DNA from: Verrucomicrobiia bacterium
GTDB lineage: Bacteria > Verrucomicrobiota > Verrucomicrobiia > Verrucomicrobiales > DEV007
Assembly (NCBI GenBank): GCA_030425385.1
Contig: JAUIAH010000001.1
Location: 372,001 to 436,000 of the forward strand
Length of the DNA stretch: 64,000 nucleotides
Direction of reading: 5' to 3'
Below are positions 54,117 to 63,206 of this stretch, one piece after another. The notes under the pieces are model-generated. The model ran no database searches, was not told where the DNA came from, and saw nothing but the letters and a program-made list of their open reading frames with translations. The position numbers were made by a program, and so were the translations under genes. Positions within the stretch are counted from its first letter, which is position 1; each line of letters begins with the position of its first letter.

Positions 54117-55577
54117 ATGCCATCCTTCCGCACACCCCTCATTGCGCTCCTTTCGCTGTTGCCCTTTCTATCGACCCCAGCCGAGGAGCGTTCGCCGAAT
54201 GTCGTGCTTGTCCTAGTCGATGACCTTGGGTGGATGGACCTCAGTTGCCAAGGATCACCCATCTACCACACGCCTAACATCGATCGCTTGGCGAGCGAAG
54301 GCATGCGATTCACGCAAGGATATGCCGCCTGCGCCGTCTGCTCACCCACCCGGGCGGCCGTGCTCACAGGGCGCTATCCACACCGTGTTGGGGTCACGGA
54401 TTGGATTCGGTCCCGTTTCCAAAGGGGAGACCTGGGAACACCCGAGCGGAACCCCACGGCCTACGTTGGTGGCAAGAATCGCCGTTTGCTCTGTCCTCCC
54501 AACCCCTATTGGATGGAGCATCACGAAATCACCATCGCCGAAGCGTTAGGCGAGGCCAAGGACTATCAATCTGCTTATATCGGGAAATGGCATCTAGGGG
54601 ATCCCGAGTGGTTCCCCACGAAACAAGGCTTCACAGAGAATCGGGGCGGATGCGATTATGGCCAACCACCTTCTTACTTCGATCCGTACAATCAACCCAA
54701 TGGTCGCCATGAAACCCTCCGTGAAGGCATCTACAAGCTTCCCGGTCGCAAGAAAGGCGAGTACCTCACCACGCGCGAAGCCGATGAAGCTGTCGCGTTC
54801 ATGAGAGAATGGAAGGACAAACCCTTCTTCATTCAATTAGGCCATTACGCTGTCCACACACCCATTCAGGCCATTCCTGAGGAAGCCGCACGCTACGCCG
54901 GATTGGCCCGCACGCCCATCCAGGCCAAGTACGCGGCCATGGTGGCTTCGGTCGATCAAGCCATGGGTCAAGTGTTAGATGTGCTGGAAGAACTCGAGTT
55001 GGAGGAGCGCACCATGATCCTCTTCACGAGCGATAACGGTGGGCTCGACAACAACGGGCGACCCACTGAGAACGCCCCCTTGCGGAGCGGGAAAGGCTAC
55101 GCCTACGAAGGCGGCATTCGCGTGCCCTTCCTTGTCCGCTGGCCCGAAAAGATCCCTGCAGGAAGCGTCTCGCACGAGCCCGTCTCATCGATCGATCTCT
55201 TTCCCACCATTCTTGAGGCCTGTGGCGTCGCCATCCCCACCTCGCGCCCTATTGACGGACTTTCCCTGCTCGACCACCTCCAGACAGGCGGAGAAGCTTT
55301 GTTAGGACGTCAACAACTTTTCTGGCACTTTCCCCACTATCGCCACGCTCCAGGTCCCTACTCCATTATCCGTGAAGGCGATTGGAAATTGATCCATTTC
55401 TGGGAAGGACCGCGGGAACTTTACGATCTGCGAAAGGATCTGGGAGAAACGAAGAACCTCGCCAAGGCAATGCCCGAGAAGGTGAATCAGTTAGAAGCAT
55501 CGCTCCTGCTCGCCTTGAAATCGCAAGAGGCCAAGCTCCCCAGAGAGAATCCTGATCACGTGACGAAAGGAAAGTAG
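54117..55577 (+). CDS. Formylglycine-dependent sulfatase, secreted
   Basis: 486 residues. A signal peptide (1-23) precedes the sulfatase core. The metal-binding start NVVLVLVDDLGW and the CSPTR motif (Cys modified to formylglycine, within CSPTRAAVLTGRYPHR) are intact, followed by GKWHLG and a TSDNGG metal site. It is type I and Cys-based, so it needs a formylglycine-generating enzyme or a radical SAM maturase; neither is in the window. It probably desulfates an extracellular polysaccharide in the periplasm. The specific glycan cannot be inferred. ATG at 54117 was chosen for the signal peptide. Confidence 0.93.
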   Translation: MPSFRTPLIALLSLLPFLSTPAEERSPNVVLVLVDDLGWMDLSCQGSPIYHTPNIDRLASEGMRFTQGYAACAVCSPTRAAVLTGRYPHRVGVTDWIRSRFQRGDLGTPERNPTAYVGGKNRRLLCPPNPYWMEHHEITIAEALGEAKDYQSAYIGKWHLGDPEWFPTKQGFTENRGGCDYGQPPSYFDPYNQPNGRHETLREGIYKLPGRKKGEYLTTREADEAVAFMREWKDKPFFIQLGHYAVHTPIQAIPEEAARYAGLARTPIQAKYAAMVASVDQAMGQVLDVLEELELEERTMILFTSDNGGLDNNGRPTENAPLRSGKGYAYEGGIRVPFLVRWPEKIPAGSVSHEPVSSIDLFPTILEACGVAIPTSRPIDGLSLLDHLQTGGEALLGRQQLFWHFPHYRHAPGPYSIIREGDWKLIHFWEGPRELYDLRKDLGETKNLAKAMPEKVNQLEASLLLALKSQEAKLPRENPDHVTKGK

Positions 55578-55697
55578 TGCCTTCATCGTGGAATCGCGCG
55601 ATGAGCCATGGTAATCGCGTTACGCTAGGACCTGAATCAAAGGTCTAGATGGTAATATCTTGTCTGTATTGGCGGACTGCATGAAATAATCGTAGGA

Positions 55698-55931
55698 TCA
55701 CTCTAATGAGGCTTGGAAAGCTTCTGATAGATCTCGAAATGCTTCGTCATGCTCCCCGCAGCTGCGAGAGATTGATACATATACATATACATATACTTTT
55801 CCATGTTTCGTTGAGAATTTGAAATTATCCCATTGATCAAGGTCGTGTTCAGCGAAGCGTCGCAGATATCTGATCATTTGACGAAATTCGTCGTCATCCA
55901 GTCTTGTTGTTCTGTTATTAGGAAGTGCCAT
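55698..55931 (-). CDS. Small acidic/basic protein with expanded YV repeat
   Basis: 77 residues, cytoplasmic. An N-terminal helical part (DDEFRQMIRYLRRFAEHDLDQW) precedes FKFSTKHGK, then KVYVYVYVSISR and an acidic tail. It reads like a compact alpha/beta protein with a strand lengthened by Tyr-Val units. The repeat arises from three TATGTA-type hexamers in the DNA (55775-55796). GC content is lower than its neighbours, which hints at acquisition. Not recognised. Confidence 0.55.
   Translation of the reverse strand: MALPNNRTTRLDDDEFRQMIRYLRRFAEHDLDQWDNFKFSTKHGKVYVYVYVSISRSCGEHDEAFRDLSEAFQASLE
55775..55796. repeat. Hexanucleotide microsatellite in a coding region
   Basis: Three ATACAT units plus ATAC. 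In the gene at 55698-55931 each unit adds Tyr-Val without changing frame. Confidence 0.8.
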
Positions 55932-55972
55932 TCATAAATGGTGTTAGCGGTTTGCAGAAGATGCAGACGGAA

Positions 55973-56008
55973 GCCCCTGACACAACCACTTATGGTCGTG
56001 CCAGGGGC
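55973..56008 (-). terminator. Hairpin after the secreted protein at 56055
   Basis: A 16-base-pair arm, GCCCCTG then CAC and ACCA, with two G-U pairs possible only when transcribed from the minus strand (A-C mismatches on the plus). It lies 46 bases after the stop at 56055. No U-tract follows. Confidence 0.65.
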
Positions 56009-56054
56009 TGGGGGTGGTGCCATCCGATGGAGGAGGTGGATGGTTGGTGACTCC

Positions 56055-56975
56055 TCAATCGATCGGTCGTAGGCGGAAGAATTGGGTGGTGGCAGCTTCT
56101 TGAGAGAGGATGATGGTGTCTGTTCCCGTGTAAGTGTCGATGATTTGCCAGGATCCTGGCGTGAGGTCAGTGGAGCGTTCCAAGGCGATACTGGCCTCGC
56201 TTTCTGCTTGGAAGCGGATGTGGTAACTGCCGTCGGGTTGCCGTTCAAAGGCCACGATCTTGAGGGCGATGGGATCGCGATTCGGTTCAGGTCCTTCGTG
56301 AGGATTGCTCCCAGCGAGGAACTCTTGCGCGTTGGTGAGCCCATCTCCGTCGGGGTCGGCGTCGCCGTGGCCTTGGGGATCACTGAGGCCAAAGTGCGTC
56401 ACCTGCCAGGCGTCGTCGACGCCATCGTCGGCGTATGGACCGAAGTCGTCGTCATCGACATTACGGATCTGAACGATGCCCAACGTTTCGAGCGTGCCGA
56501 TCTGCGCGGTGATCGTGACCTCGCTATCCGCGTGCACCGAGGAGGCTTGGAGTTCCGTGGGCCCGGTGGGTGAGGCGATGGTTCCGGGTCCGTCGGTTTC
56601 CCATGCGACCTGATCGTTGGAAAAAATCGGACTGAGGGAGTCGTCGTCGTTTTGATAGAGCAGTTCCAATGGCAGGGCAGCTTGCTCATCCATCGCGGTG
56701 GCGGGAGCGACAAGCTGGAGTCCTATGACCTGAATGTGCTGGGCTTCTAAGCCGTCTCGCATGCTTGGCGATCGATGGGGTACGGTCTCAGGCGCTTTCT
56801 CGGAAAGGTAGCTAAGGCTCTGATAATGAGCGCTTTGGCACATCCCGCCACCGAGTTGGTTGCTCCCTGTTGCTTTGTGGGTGTAGTTCGTGCTGGAGGC
56901 GTGTTCCCCGTCGGCCCCGGCCAGCGTGGCGAGGGCGAGGAGGGTGGTCAGACCTTGGGATTTGGGCACTTTCAT
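56055..56975 (-). CDS. Secreted protein with calcium motif, unknown
   Basis: 306 residues. A signal peptide (about 1-23) is followed by an unrecognised beta-rich region (30-165) carrying an Ig-like stretch (VAWETDGPGTIASP). A TSP3-like motif DADPDGDGLTNAQEFLAGSNP is at about 200-220, followed by the C-terminal shared module ending FFRLRPID. It lies 45 bases downstream of the tail-fibre-like gene on the same strand and may be cotranscribed, ending at the hairpin 55973-56008. Function unknown; probably outer-surface. Confidence 0.8.
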   Translation of the reverse strand: MKVPKSQGLTTLLALATLAGADGEHASSTNYTHKATGSNQLGGGMCQSAHYQSLSYLSEKAPETVPHRSPSMRDGLEAQHIQVIGLQLVAPATAMDEQAALPLELLYQNDDDSLSPIFSNDQVAWETDGPGTIASPTGPTELQASSVHADSEVTITAQIGTLETLGIVQIRNVDDDDFGPYADDGVDDAWQVTHFGLSDPQGHGDADPDGDGLTNAQEFLAGSNPHEGPEPNRDPIALKIVAFERQPDGSYHIRFQAESEASIALERSTDLTPGSWQIIDTYTGTDTIILSQEAATTQFFRLRPID

Positions 56976-57020
56976 GGCGTCTTCTTCTTTGGGCGTTTTC
57001 GCAATGGCTGCGTTTCTTGG

Positions 57021-59264
57021 TTAGTGGGTGCTGACGGGAACCACGGCTTCTGGCTGAGCACCGACGAGGGCCATGACTTTTGCCAATTGCGCCTCTAGGG
57101 CGGCGACGCGCTTGGTTTGCGCCTTCATGGCGGCTACGTCGGCTTCCAGTTGTGCAATCTGTGAGGATTGATCGGCGAATACCTTGGCGTAAGCATTCGT
57201 GCCCAAGCCCACGATGATCTTCACATACTTGAGGCCGGATTCGTCTGAGTCTGCCCAGGACACGCCGACGACTTTGTTGAGCTGCTCAGCGGTGATGGTG
57301 TCGGGAGAAACCGCTTTCCCGCTTCCGTCTTCGGCTCCCGTGGGGACAATGTAGTCGCCTTTCTTCACGGGACCGACCACCTTGACGGGGACCTGTCCCA
57401 TGAATGCGACCTTCTCGTAGAGGTCGTGATCACGTTCTGGCATATTCCCCAAGACGATGGGTCGGTAGGAGATAACGAGGACCTGATCGGCGCCTTTCGT
57501 GGTCGTCGAGATCTTGCCTCCGAAGACGCCCACGATGTCCCCAGCGTGCATTTCTTGTGCGGGATCCATCCGCTCCAACCATTCGGCGTAGTCGCCAGAG
57601 CCGGATTCGTAGGTGACGCCGGAGCCTTCGAACGCAATCTGGCTGCGGATCATGGCGGCGCAAACGGGGTCGTGAAAGAGGCGCCAGGCTTTCTTTAGCA
57701 GGTCGAGGTCATTGCCAAATTCTTTTAGGAGGGCATTAAGACGGTCTTGGTTGAGCCGAATGCTCAGATCGCGTAGCTCGATGGGCAGGTCGTTGATGGC
57801 GGGCAAGCGTCCACCCTCAGCGATGACGGTGGGTAGTTCGCCAGGATCAAGTGAGACTTTGGGAAGGGTGCCAGGATTGAAATCGAGGGTCGGCAAACGA
57901 CCACCTTCTAAGGACAAGCTGGGCAGTTGACCGCGGTTGAAGTTGACCGAGGGCAATTGGCCGCGATTGAACGTGACCTGGGGAAGTTCCCCAGGATCGA
58001 CGGTCATGCTCGGCAGCCGGCCGGGATCCAGGGTGGGTGCGGGATTGAACGAGAGGCCCGGCAGGCGACCGCGGGAGAAGTCAATGTCAGGGAGTTCTCC
58101 GCGACTGAAGCTGAGGGAGGGCAAGGCACCATCTTCAAAGGTCAAGCTGGGTAGGCGTCCAGCATCAAACTCTGGCTGTGGTAGGCGTCCGGGGGTGAAA
58201 GCAATGCTAGGGAGTCTCCCATCATCAAAGGTGATGGAGGGCAATTCGCCACCTTCCAACCGCACGGTGGGCAGGGCACCTGGATCAAACCAGTCCTCAT
58301 TCTGCTCGATCTCAAGATGGAACTCAAATAGGCCGAGCGAGGTGAGAAACGTTTCTTCTAACTCCTTCACCAAACGCATGACGAGTTCAAGATCACTGTC
58401 AGACATGCCCTCGATGCGTCCGGCAATCTGATCCTCACCGTTGTAGAAGGTCATGAAGTTGTTCGAATGATTGACGGCACCGTTGCGATCATTCTCTAGC
58501 ATCACGGCGATTCCGTTTGTGTTGGGACCATTGTTAGCGTTCTTCACGAACATCACGTGATTCTCGGGGCTCGATCCGGCTCGGACGGCGGCTTCGACGT
58601 GCAGGGGTGCGCGCGGTTCGCCCGATTGGCCGCCCACGTGGAGAGACGCGGTCGTGGCAGCTTCGGCTTCGAGTGCCTCGGCCTTCACGAGCGGGCTTTC
58701 CACACTCTCGGCCGTGAGATCGCTAGGGAGATCCTCATTGGTGATGGAGATTTCGAGCACCTCTGGATCGAGTTTGTCGGCTGAGATCGCGCCATCGGCG
58801 ATCATTTCCGAGGTGATGGCACCGGCCTCCACACTGCCAGCCTTCATGGCGTAGCCAACCGAAGTGAAGGGCTGATCCGGCGACAACTGCTGGATGCCAT
58901 TGGATCGGTCATCGAACCAAACCCGCAGATGAACGTCGTCCGTCTCGAAGACGTCCTTGGGAATGGCCGTCATGTTCGCCACGGCTTCGTCGCCCAGGAC
59001 GATTCGATAGAAGCCATTAGAAACATCGATGGCGACGGCGTCGGCTGGCTGTTGGCCGTCGCTACTGGTACCATCGTTGCTCCAATAGGTGGTGTCTCCG
59101 GCAGCATTGACGAGAGCGAACCGAAATTGACCCGTTCCCGTGTAGTTCACCTGATCGACAGTGATACGGCCGTGGTGGGTGAGGGCTTCGGGGACGGCGA
59201 GCAGGGGGCCAGCGGTGAGGCCGATGAGAGAAGCGAAGATGAGGGATCGGAAGGTCAGTTTCAT
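57021..59264 (-). CDS. Tail-fibre-like secreted protein with decapeptide repeats
   Basis: 747 residues. Signal peptide 1-23. N-terminal domain (25-140) of a type common in verrucomicrobial and planctomycete proteins (FRFALVNAAGDTTYWSN and LRVWFDDRSNG). Middle coiled/beta region with GAITSEMIADGAISADKL. Residues about 329-494 carry sixteen decapeptide repeats GxLPSxxFxx. The C-terminal part (550-720) has VAFMGQVPVKVVGPVKKGDY and GSGKAVSP, resembling the self-processing/chaperone tails of phage-fibre-like proteins, and ends with a coiled coil. It is probably a trimeric extracellular fibre. No phage genes are near. Unknown partner. Confidence 0.85.
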   Translation of the reverse strand: MKLTFRSLIFASLIGLTAGPLLAVPEALTHHGRITVDQVNYTGTGQFRFALVNAAGDTTYWSNDGTSSDGQQPADAVAIDVSNGFYRIVLGDEAVANMTAIPKDVFETDDVHLRVWFDDRSNGIQQLSPDQPFTSVGYAMKAGSVEAGAITSEMIADGAISADKLDPEVLEISITNEDLPSDLTAESVESPLVKAEALEAEAATTASLHVGGQSGEPRAPLHVEAAVRAGSSPENHVMFVKNANNGPNTNGIAVMLENDRNGAVNHSNNFMTFYNGEDQIAGRIEGMSDSDLELVMRLVKELEETFLTSLGLFEFHLEIEQNEDWFDPGALPTVRLEGGELPSITFDDGRLPSIAFTPGRLPQPEFDAGRLPSLTFEDGALPSLSFSRGELPDIDFSRGRLPGLSFNPAPTLDPGRLPSMTVDPGELPQVTFNRGQLPSVNFNRGQLPSLSLEGGRLPTLDFNPGTLPKVSLDPGELPTVIAEGGRLPAINDLPIELRDLSIRLNQDRLNALLKEFGNDLDLLKKAWRLFHDPVCAAMIRSQIAFEGSGVTYESGSGDYAEWLERMDPAQEMHAGDIVGVFGGKISTTTKGADQVLVISYRPIVLGNMPERDHDLYEKVAFMGQVPVKVVGPVKKGDYIVPTGAEDGSGKAVSPDTITAEQLNKVVGVSWADSDESGLKYVKIIVGLGTNAYAKVFADQSSQIAQLEADVAAMKAQTKRVAALEAQLAKVMALVGAQPEAVVPVSTH
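57783..58280 (-). repeat. Sixteen tandem decapeptide repeats (30 bp)
   Basis: 166 residues: sixteen units of exactly ten residues plus one six-residue insertion (APTLDP) after the eighth. Gly1, Leu3 and Pro4 are invariant in every unit (first GALPTVRLEG, last GRLPAINDLP). Position 5 is mostly Ser/Thr, and position 8 mostly Phe. No other copy of the array is seen in this window. Confidence 0.9.
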
Positions 59265-59452
59265 GGGATGAGCGTGTTGATTTCACGCCTTCCTTCCGGA
59301 ACACCGACCCAAGGTGACGCGATCGATGCAGGAAAGTAACAGTTTCAGGCTATCGAGCCGTCTACCCTTCTTCAGGGTTATGGGAGGGGCAGATGCCTGA
59401 AGTATTTGCATTGTGTTGGTTATTAAATTAGTGGAAATTCAATCAAACGACC

Positions 59453-61048
59453 ATGAACAAGACCTCTCGTAGACATTTCCTGAAAGATAGCGGCTTCGTT
59501 GCTGCTGGGTTCATCGGACTGGAGCGCTTTCTCCAATCCGCTCACGGCGTGACTCAGAAATACGGAAACCAAGTCGAACGGTATGGAAAGCTGATCCCCG
59601 ATCCCAAGCGCATTCTCGATCTTCCCGAAGGCTTTACCTACGAGGTGGTGTCCATCACTGGGAACGTGATGACGGATGGCTTGCGAGTGCCAGGACGACC
59701 GGATGGGATGGCGGCCTTCGCGGGTAAGAATGGCAGGGTCGTGCTCGTGCGGAACCACGAGTTGGACGATAATCAGACTTTCGGAAGCCCTTTCGGTATC
59801 ATCAACGAGTTGTTTGAGAAGGTCGATGCCAAGCGAGTGTATGATGGCGGTTTAGGTGTGCGTCCGCAGATTGGTGGCACCACAAACGTGGTCTATGATC
59901 CGGTGAAGCGCCGGGTAGAGAAGCAGTTTCTGAGTCTTGCGGGAACCGCTCGCAATTGTGCCGGTGGCCCGACGCCGTGGAACACATGGATCACGTGTGA
60001 GGAGACGGTGATCCGACCCGAGACCGCAGAGGAGAAAGCTAAGAAAGCCGAAGACAAGGAGTGGGAAGAACGCCGTGCGCGCAAGAAACGGCGCGAGGCG
60101 CGGAAGAAGGCCAAGGCCGAGGGCAAGAAGGTGAAGCGCAAGAAAGAGAATGCTAAGAAGGGAGGGGGCGATAAGAAGAAATCGAAGGAGCCCGAATACC
60201 TTCTGGAGCCGCACGGTTACAATTTCGAAGTTCCAGCCACCTCAGAAGTTGGCCTTTGTGAGCCGATCCCGCTCAAAGACATGGGGCGTTTCAATCACGA
60301 AGCCGTGGCGGTCGATCCCAAGAGTGGCATCGTGTATCAGACTGAAGATCGGGACGATGGCCTCGTCACGCGTTTCATCCCGAAAGAGCCAGGTAATCTC
60401 AAGGCCGGCGGCACGCTTCAGGCACTGGTCGTGAAAGAGAAGAAATCGTGTGATACGCGGAACTGGCCCACCACAGGCGAGGAGAAGATTCCGGTGGGAG
60501 AGCCTATGCAAGTCGAGTGGATGACATTGGAGAATGTCCACAGCCCAGGCGATACCTTGCGCAAGGACGCCTTCAAAGCCGGAGCCGCCATCTTCGCTCG
60601 CGGTGAAGGGATGTGGTATGGGAACGGCGTCATCTATTTCGCCTGCACGAGTGGAGGCATTGCGGAATCCGGCCAGATCTTCACCTATCGCCCCAGTCCC
60701 GTGGAGGGGACCGAAGCCGAAGCGAAGGAGCCAGGCATCCTGACACTTTATTTGGAGCCGAACGACAAGAATCTGTTAGAATATGGTGACAATCTTACCG
60801 TAGCTCCGTGGGGAGACGTCGTCCTTTCAGAGGATGGGGCCAAGGAACAGTATATCCGTGGAGTGACACCGGACGGTGAAATTTATACCTTGGCTCGCAG
60901 CGCCTATTTGGGGAATTCGGAAATGTGTGGGGTGTGCTTTGCCCCCAACCATCCTACTCTCTTCGTCAATATCCAGAACCCAGGCATCACGTTAGCCATC
61001 ACGGGTCCGTGGGACAAGTTGGCTGAGGGCAAGAAGCGCAAGGTCTGA
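59453..61048 (+). CDS. PhoX-family alkaline phosphatase with Lys-rich insert
   Basis: 531 residues. A twin-arginine signal (SRRHFLKD) exports the folded protein. Family motifs: LPEGFTYEVVS, RNHEL, NCAGGPTPWNTWITCEE, FNHEAVAVDP, YQTEDRDDG and DNLTVAPWGDVV. PhoX enzymes are Ca- and Fe-containing monomers that release phosphate from organic phosphoesters. Between CEE and HGYNFEVP there is an extra stretch of about 55 residues, mostly Lys, Arg and Glu, which is not usual in the family. The gene is divergent from the tail-fibre-like gene; no Pho box was recognised. Confidence 0.9.
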   Translation: MNKTSRRHFLKDSGFVAAGFIGLERFLQSAHGVTQKYGNQVERYGKLIPDPKRILDLPEGFTYEVVSITGNVMTDGLRVPGRPDGMAAFAGKNGRVVLVRNHELDDNQTFGSPFGIINELFEKVDAKRVYDGGLGVRPQIGGTTNVVYDPVKRRVEKQFLSLAGTARNCAGGPTPWNTWITCEETVIRPETAEEKAKKAEDKEWEERRARKKRREARKKAKAEGKKVKRKKENAKKGGGDKKKSKEPEYLLEPHGYNFEVPATSEVGLCEPIPLKDMGRFNHEAVAVDPKSGIVYQTEDRDDGLVTRFIPKEPGNLKAGGTLQALVVKEKKSCDTRNWPTTGEEKIPVGEPMQVEWMTLENVHSPGDTLRKDAFKAGAAIFARGEGMWYGNGVIYFACTSGGIAESGQIFTYRPSPVEGTEAEAKEPGILTLYLEPNDKNLLEYGDNLTVAPWGDVVLSEDGAKEQYIRGVTPDGEIYTLARSAYLGNSEMCGVCFAPNHPTLFVNIQNPGITLAITGPWDKLAEGKKRKV

Positions 61049-61093
61049 AGGTGTCTCTTGTCTTGAGGTGGGCGCGTCGGTAGGATCCCCTTC

Positions 61094-62506
61094 ATGAACG
61101 CGCGCCATCTCTGTTCGCTCGCCCTGGCGGGAGCCTGTCTCGTCGCCAGCCCTCTCTCGGCACAAGAACCTCAGGATCAAGCGGTTCTGGAGGCGTATTC
61201 GCGTGCCATTGAGGAACGTCCCGAGGAGGTGGCGGCGCGGGTAAAGCGGGGCTTGCACTACCTCTGGCGCACTTTCGACTACGAGAAGGCGCTCGCCGAT
61301 TTCGACGCGGCATTGGCATTGGATCCTAGCAATGTCACGGCGCTGATTGGGCGAGCCGATGTTCGCACGGGCTGGGATGCCCGTTTCTATCACCCTAAGA
61401 ATGCGAAGGCGGATGCAGATCGCGCTCTCGCATTGGCTCCCGAGGAATCCGATGTGCATCGGATTCTGGGTGATCTGCCAGGGCATCCCGGGATGGGACG
61501 TCCAGAGGATTCGCTTCGTCACTACAAGCGTGCGATTGAGTTAGACCCTAACAATCTCCTTGCGCAGATCGGTCTCGCCTATACTTACAGCAAAGAGGGG
61601 ACAGCTTTTCACAGCAAGGATCGGGCTTTTGTCCACGCGCGGAATGCGTTGCAGATTGCCCCTAACGAAAGTCTAGCACTTGAGACCTTAGGAGATTTGT
61701 TAACCAATGAGAAGACGACGCGGAGCGATGGGCTGCGCATGCTCAACAAGGCGGTGCAAATGAATGACCAGAGCGTGGGAACCTTTCTTGCGCGCGGCTA
61801 TGCGAACCTCATTTGGTCGATGGAGAAGGAGTGGGAAACCATCCTCGCGGCACTGCAAGAGCAGGACTTAGACATCGGTGATTCCATTCGCGGGAACGAT
61901 GCCGCCTTCAAGAAGGCGCTGGGGGCGTTGGATCCAGAGAAGAGCCGTTATCTCCGAGCAATCCACGATTTCGAGCGTGCGGAGGCCTTGTGTCCTCACA
62001 GTGACGATGTGTGTTCTGCCAAAGCCTACGCCCTTCAGAATTTCCCGGGCCAGGAACGCGCGGCCTTGCATTACTACAATCGGGCTGTCGAGTTGAATCC
62101 GCACGATGCGAGCTCCCTCATTGAGCGGGCGGAATTCCTCATCAATCAGCCGCAATTGATGATCAACCCGAAGGATGTGCCAGCAGATGCCGAGGTGGAT
62201 GCCGCCCTTATGGGAGAACTCATCGCCAAACAGTTTGGGCCTGTTTCCAAGACTTTGGAGGCCGATTTGACGAGAGCATTGGCGATTGAGGAATCGGATC
62301 AGGCTTACTTTCTTCGGGGTTCCCTTCGCGGTTCAGCCCTTCGGGACTACCAGGGCGCAATAGCCGATCTGAGCAAGGCGATCACTCTCAACCCTCTGGA
62401 GATGACGTATTACGAGGCGCGGGCCTCGGTCCATGAGGTGTTTGGGCATGATGAATTGGCGCAGAAGGATCGCGATCGCGTTTCGAACTTCTCCGAATTG
62501 GATTGA
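61094..62506 (+). CDS. Secreted tetratricopeptide-repeat protein
   Basis: 470 residues. Signal peptide (1-23), then at least eight TPR-like helical pairs across residues 30-465 (for example KALADFDAALALDPSN, SLRHYKRAIELDPNN, AIADLSKAITLNPLE). It is probably a periplasmic protein-interaction scaffold. It lies 45 bases after phoX and may be cotranscribed. No enzyme domain. Confidence 0.88.
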   Translation: MNARHLCSLALAGACLVASPLSAQEPQDQAVLEAYSRAIEERPEEVAARVKRGLHYLWRTFDYEKALADFDAALALDPSNVTALIGRADVRTGWDARFYHPKNAKADADRALALAPEESDVHRILGDLPGHPGMGRPEDSLRHYKRAIELDPNNLLAQIGLAYTYSKEGTAFHSKDRAFVHARNALQIAPNESLALETLGDLLTNEKTTRSDGLRMLNKAVQMNDQSVGTFLARGYANLIWSMEKEWETILAALQEQDLDIGDSIRGNDAAFKKALGALDPEKSRYLRAIHDFERAEALCPHSDDVCSAKAYALQNFPGQERAALHYYNRAVELNPHDASSLIERAEFLINQPQLMINPKDVPADAEVDAALMGELIAKQFGPVSKTLEADLTRALAIEESDQAYFLRGSLRGSALRDYQGAIADLSKAITLNPLEMTYYEARASVHEVFGHDELAQKDRDRVSNFSELD

Positions 62507-62513
62507 GGAGAAA

Positions 62514-63176
62514 TCAGGCCTGGCGCAAAGCGGTGATGGCTGCGGCGCGATCAGGCGCTTTGAAGATGGTGGTTCCCGCCACCAAGACGTTGGCTCCGGC
62601 CGCCGTCGCGTCCACGGCCGTCTCGGCATCAATGCCTCCATCCACTTCAATGTGATAGTGGAGGGATTCTTCCGCGCGTGTGGCGGCAGCGGTTTGAATT
62701 GTAGGAAGCGTTTCGCGCATGAACGCCTGGCCACCAAATCCCGGGACCACGGTCATCACTAGCAGAAGATCGATAAGGTGGATGTGAGGCCTAACGGTTT
62801 CCCAATCAGTGCTTGGGTTCATGGCTAGCCCTACTTTTAGATCGGCTTCGCGAATGGCACGTAGAGTGGCGGCCACATCGTGGTCCGCCTCCACATGCAC
62901 GGTGATGCCATTGGCTCCTGCGTCCGCAAACCGACGCCAATAGTGGTCGGGCCGCGAGATCATGAGGTGGACGTCGAAGAAGAGTTGAGTGTGCGGTCGG
63001 AGTGCTTTCACGACACCGGGTCCGAAAGAGATATTGTCCACGAAATGGCCATCCATGACGTCAAGATGAAGCCAATCGCCGCCGGCTGCTGCGGCTGCTG
63101 CGGCTTCGGGACCGAATTGACTGTAATCAGCGGCCAGAATCGAAGGAGCGATGATGCGAGGAGGAACGGCATTCAT
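62514..63176 (-). CDS. rpe: Ribulose-phosphate 3-epimerase
   Basis: 220 residues. It interconverts ribulose-5-P and xylulose-5-P in the pentose phosphate pathway. TIM-barrel signatures are IAPSILAADYSQF, LHLDVMDGHFV, the VHLMI strand, VVPGFGGQAF and EVDGGID, with the His and Asp metal ligands present. ATG at 63176 was chosen over a TTG at 63194. It converges on the TPR gene with a seven-base gap. Confidence 0.95.
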   Translation of the reverse strand: MNAVPPRIIAPSILAADYSQFGPEAAAAAAAGGDWLHLDVMDGHFVDNISFGPGVVKALRPHTQLFFDVHLMISRPDHYWRRFADAGANGITVHVEADHDVAATLRAIREADLKVGLAMNPSTDWETVRPHIHLIDLLLVMTVVPGFGGQAFMRETLPTIQTAAATRAEESLHYHIEVDGGIDAETAVDATAAGANVLVAGTTIFKAPDRAAAITALRQA

Positions 63177-63206
63177 GCCGTTAGAGTAGGCCAATGCGGC
63201 TCACAT

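Noticed and set aside
54028..54135. Longer VanZ-like protein starting at 54123 or 54135
   Set aside because: It would overlap the sulfatase start on the opposite strand and adds a non-hydrophobic stretch unlike the family.
57021..59264. Remnant prophage tail-fibre gene
   Set aside because: The protein looks fibre-like, but it has a signal peptide and there are no phage structural, lysis or integrase genes nearby.
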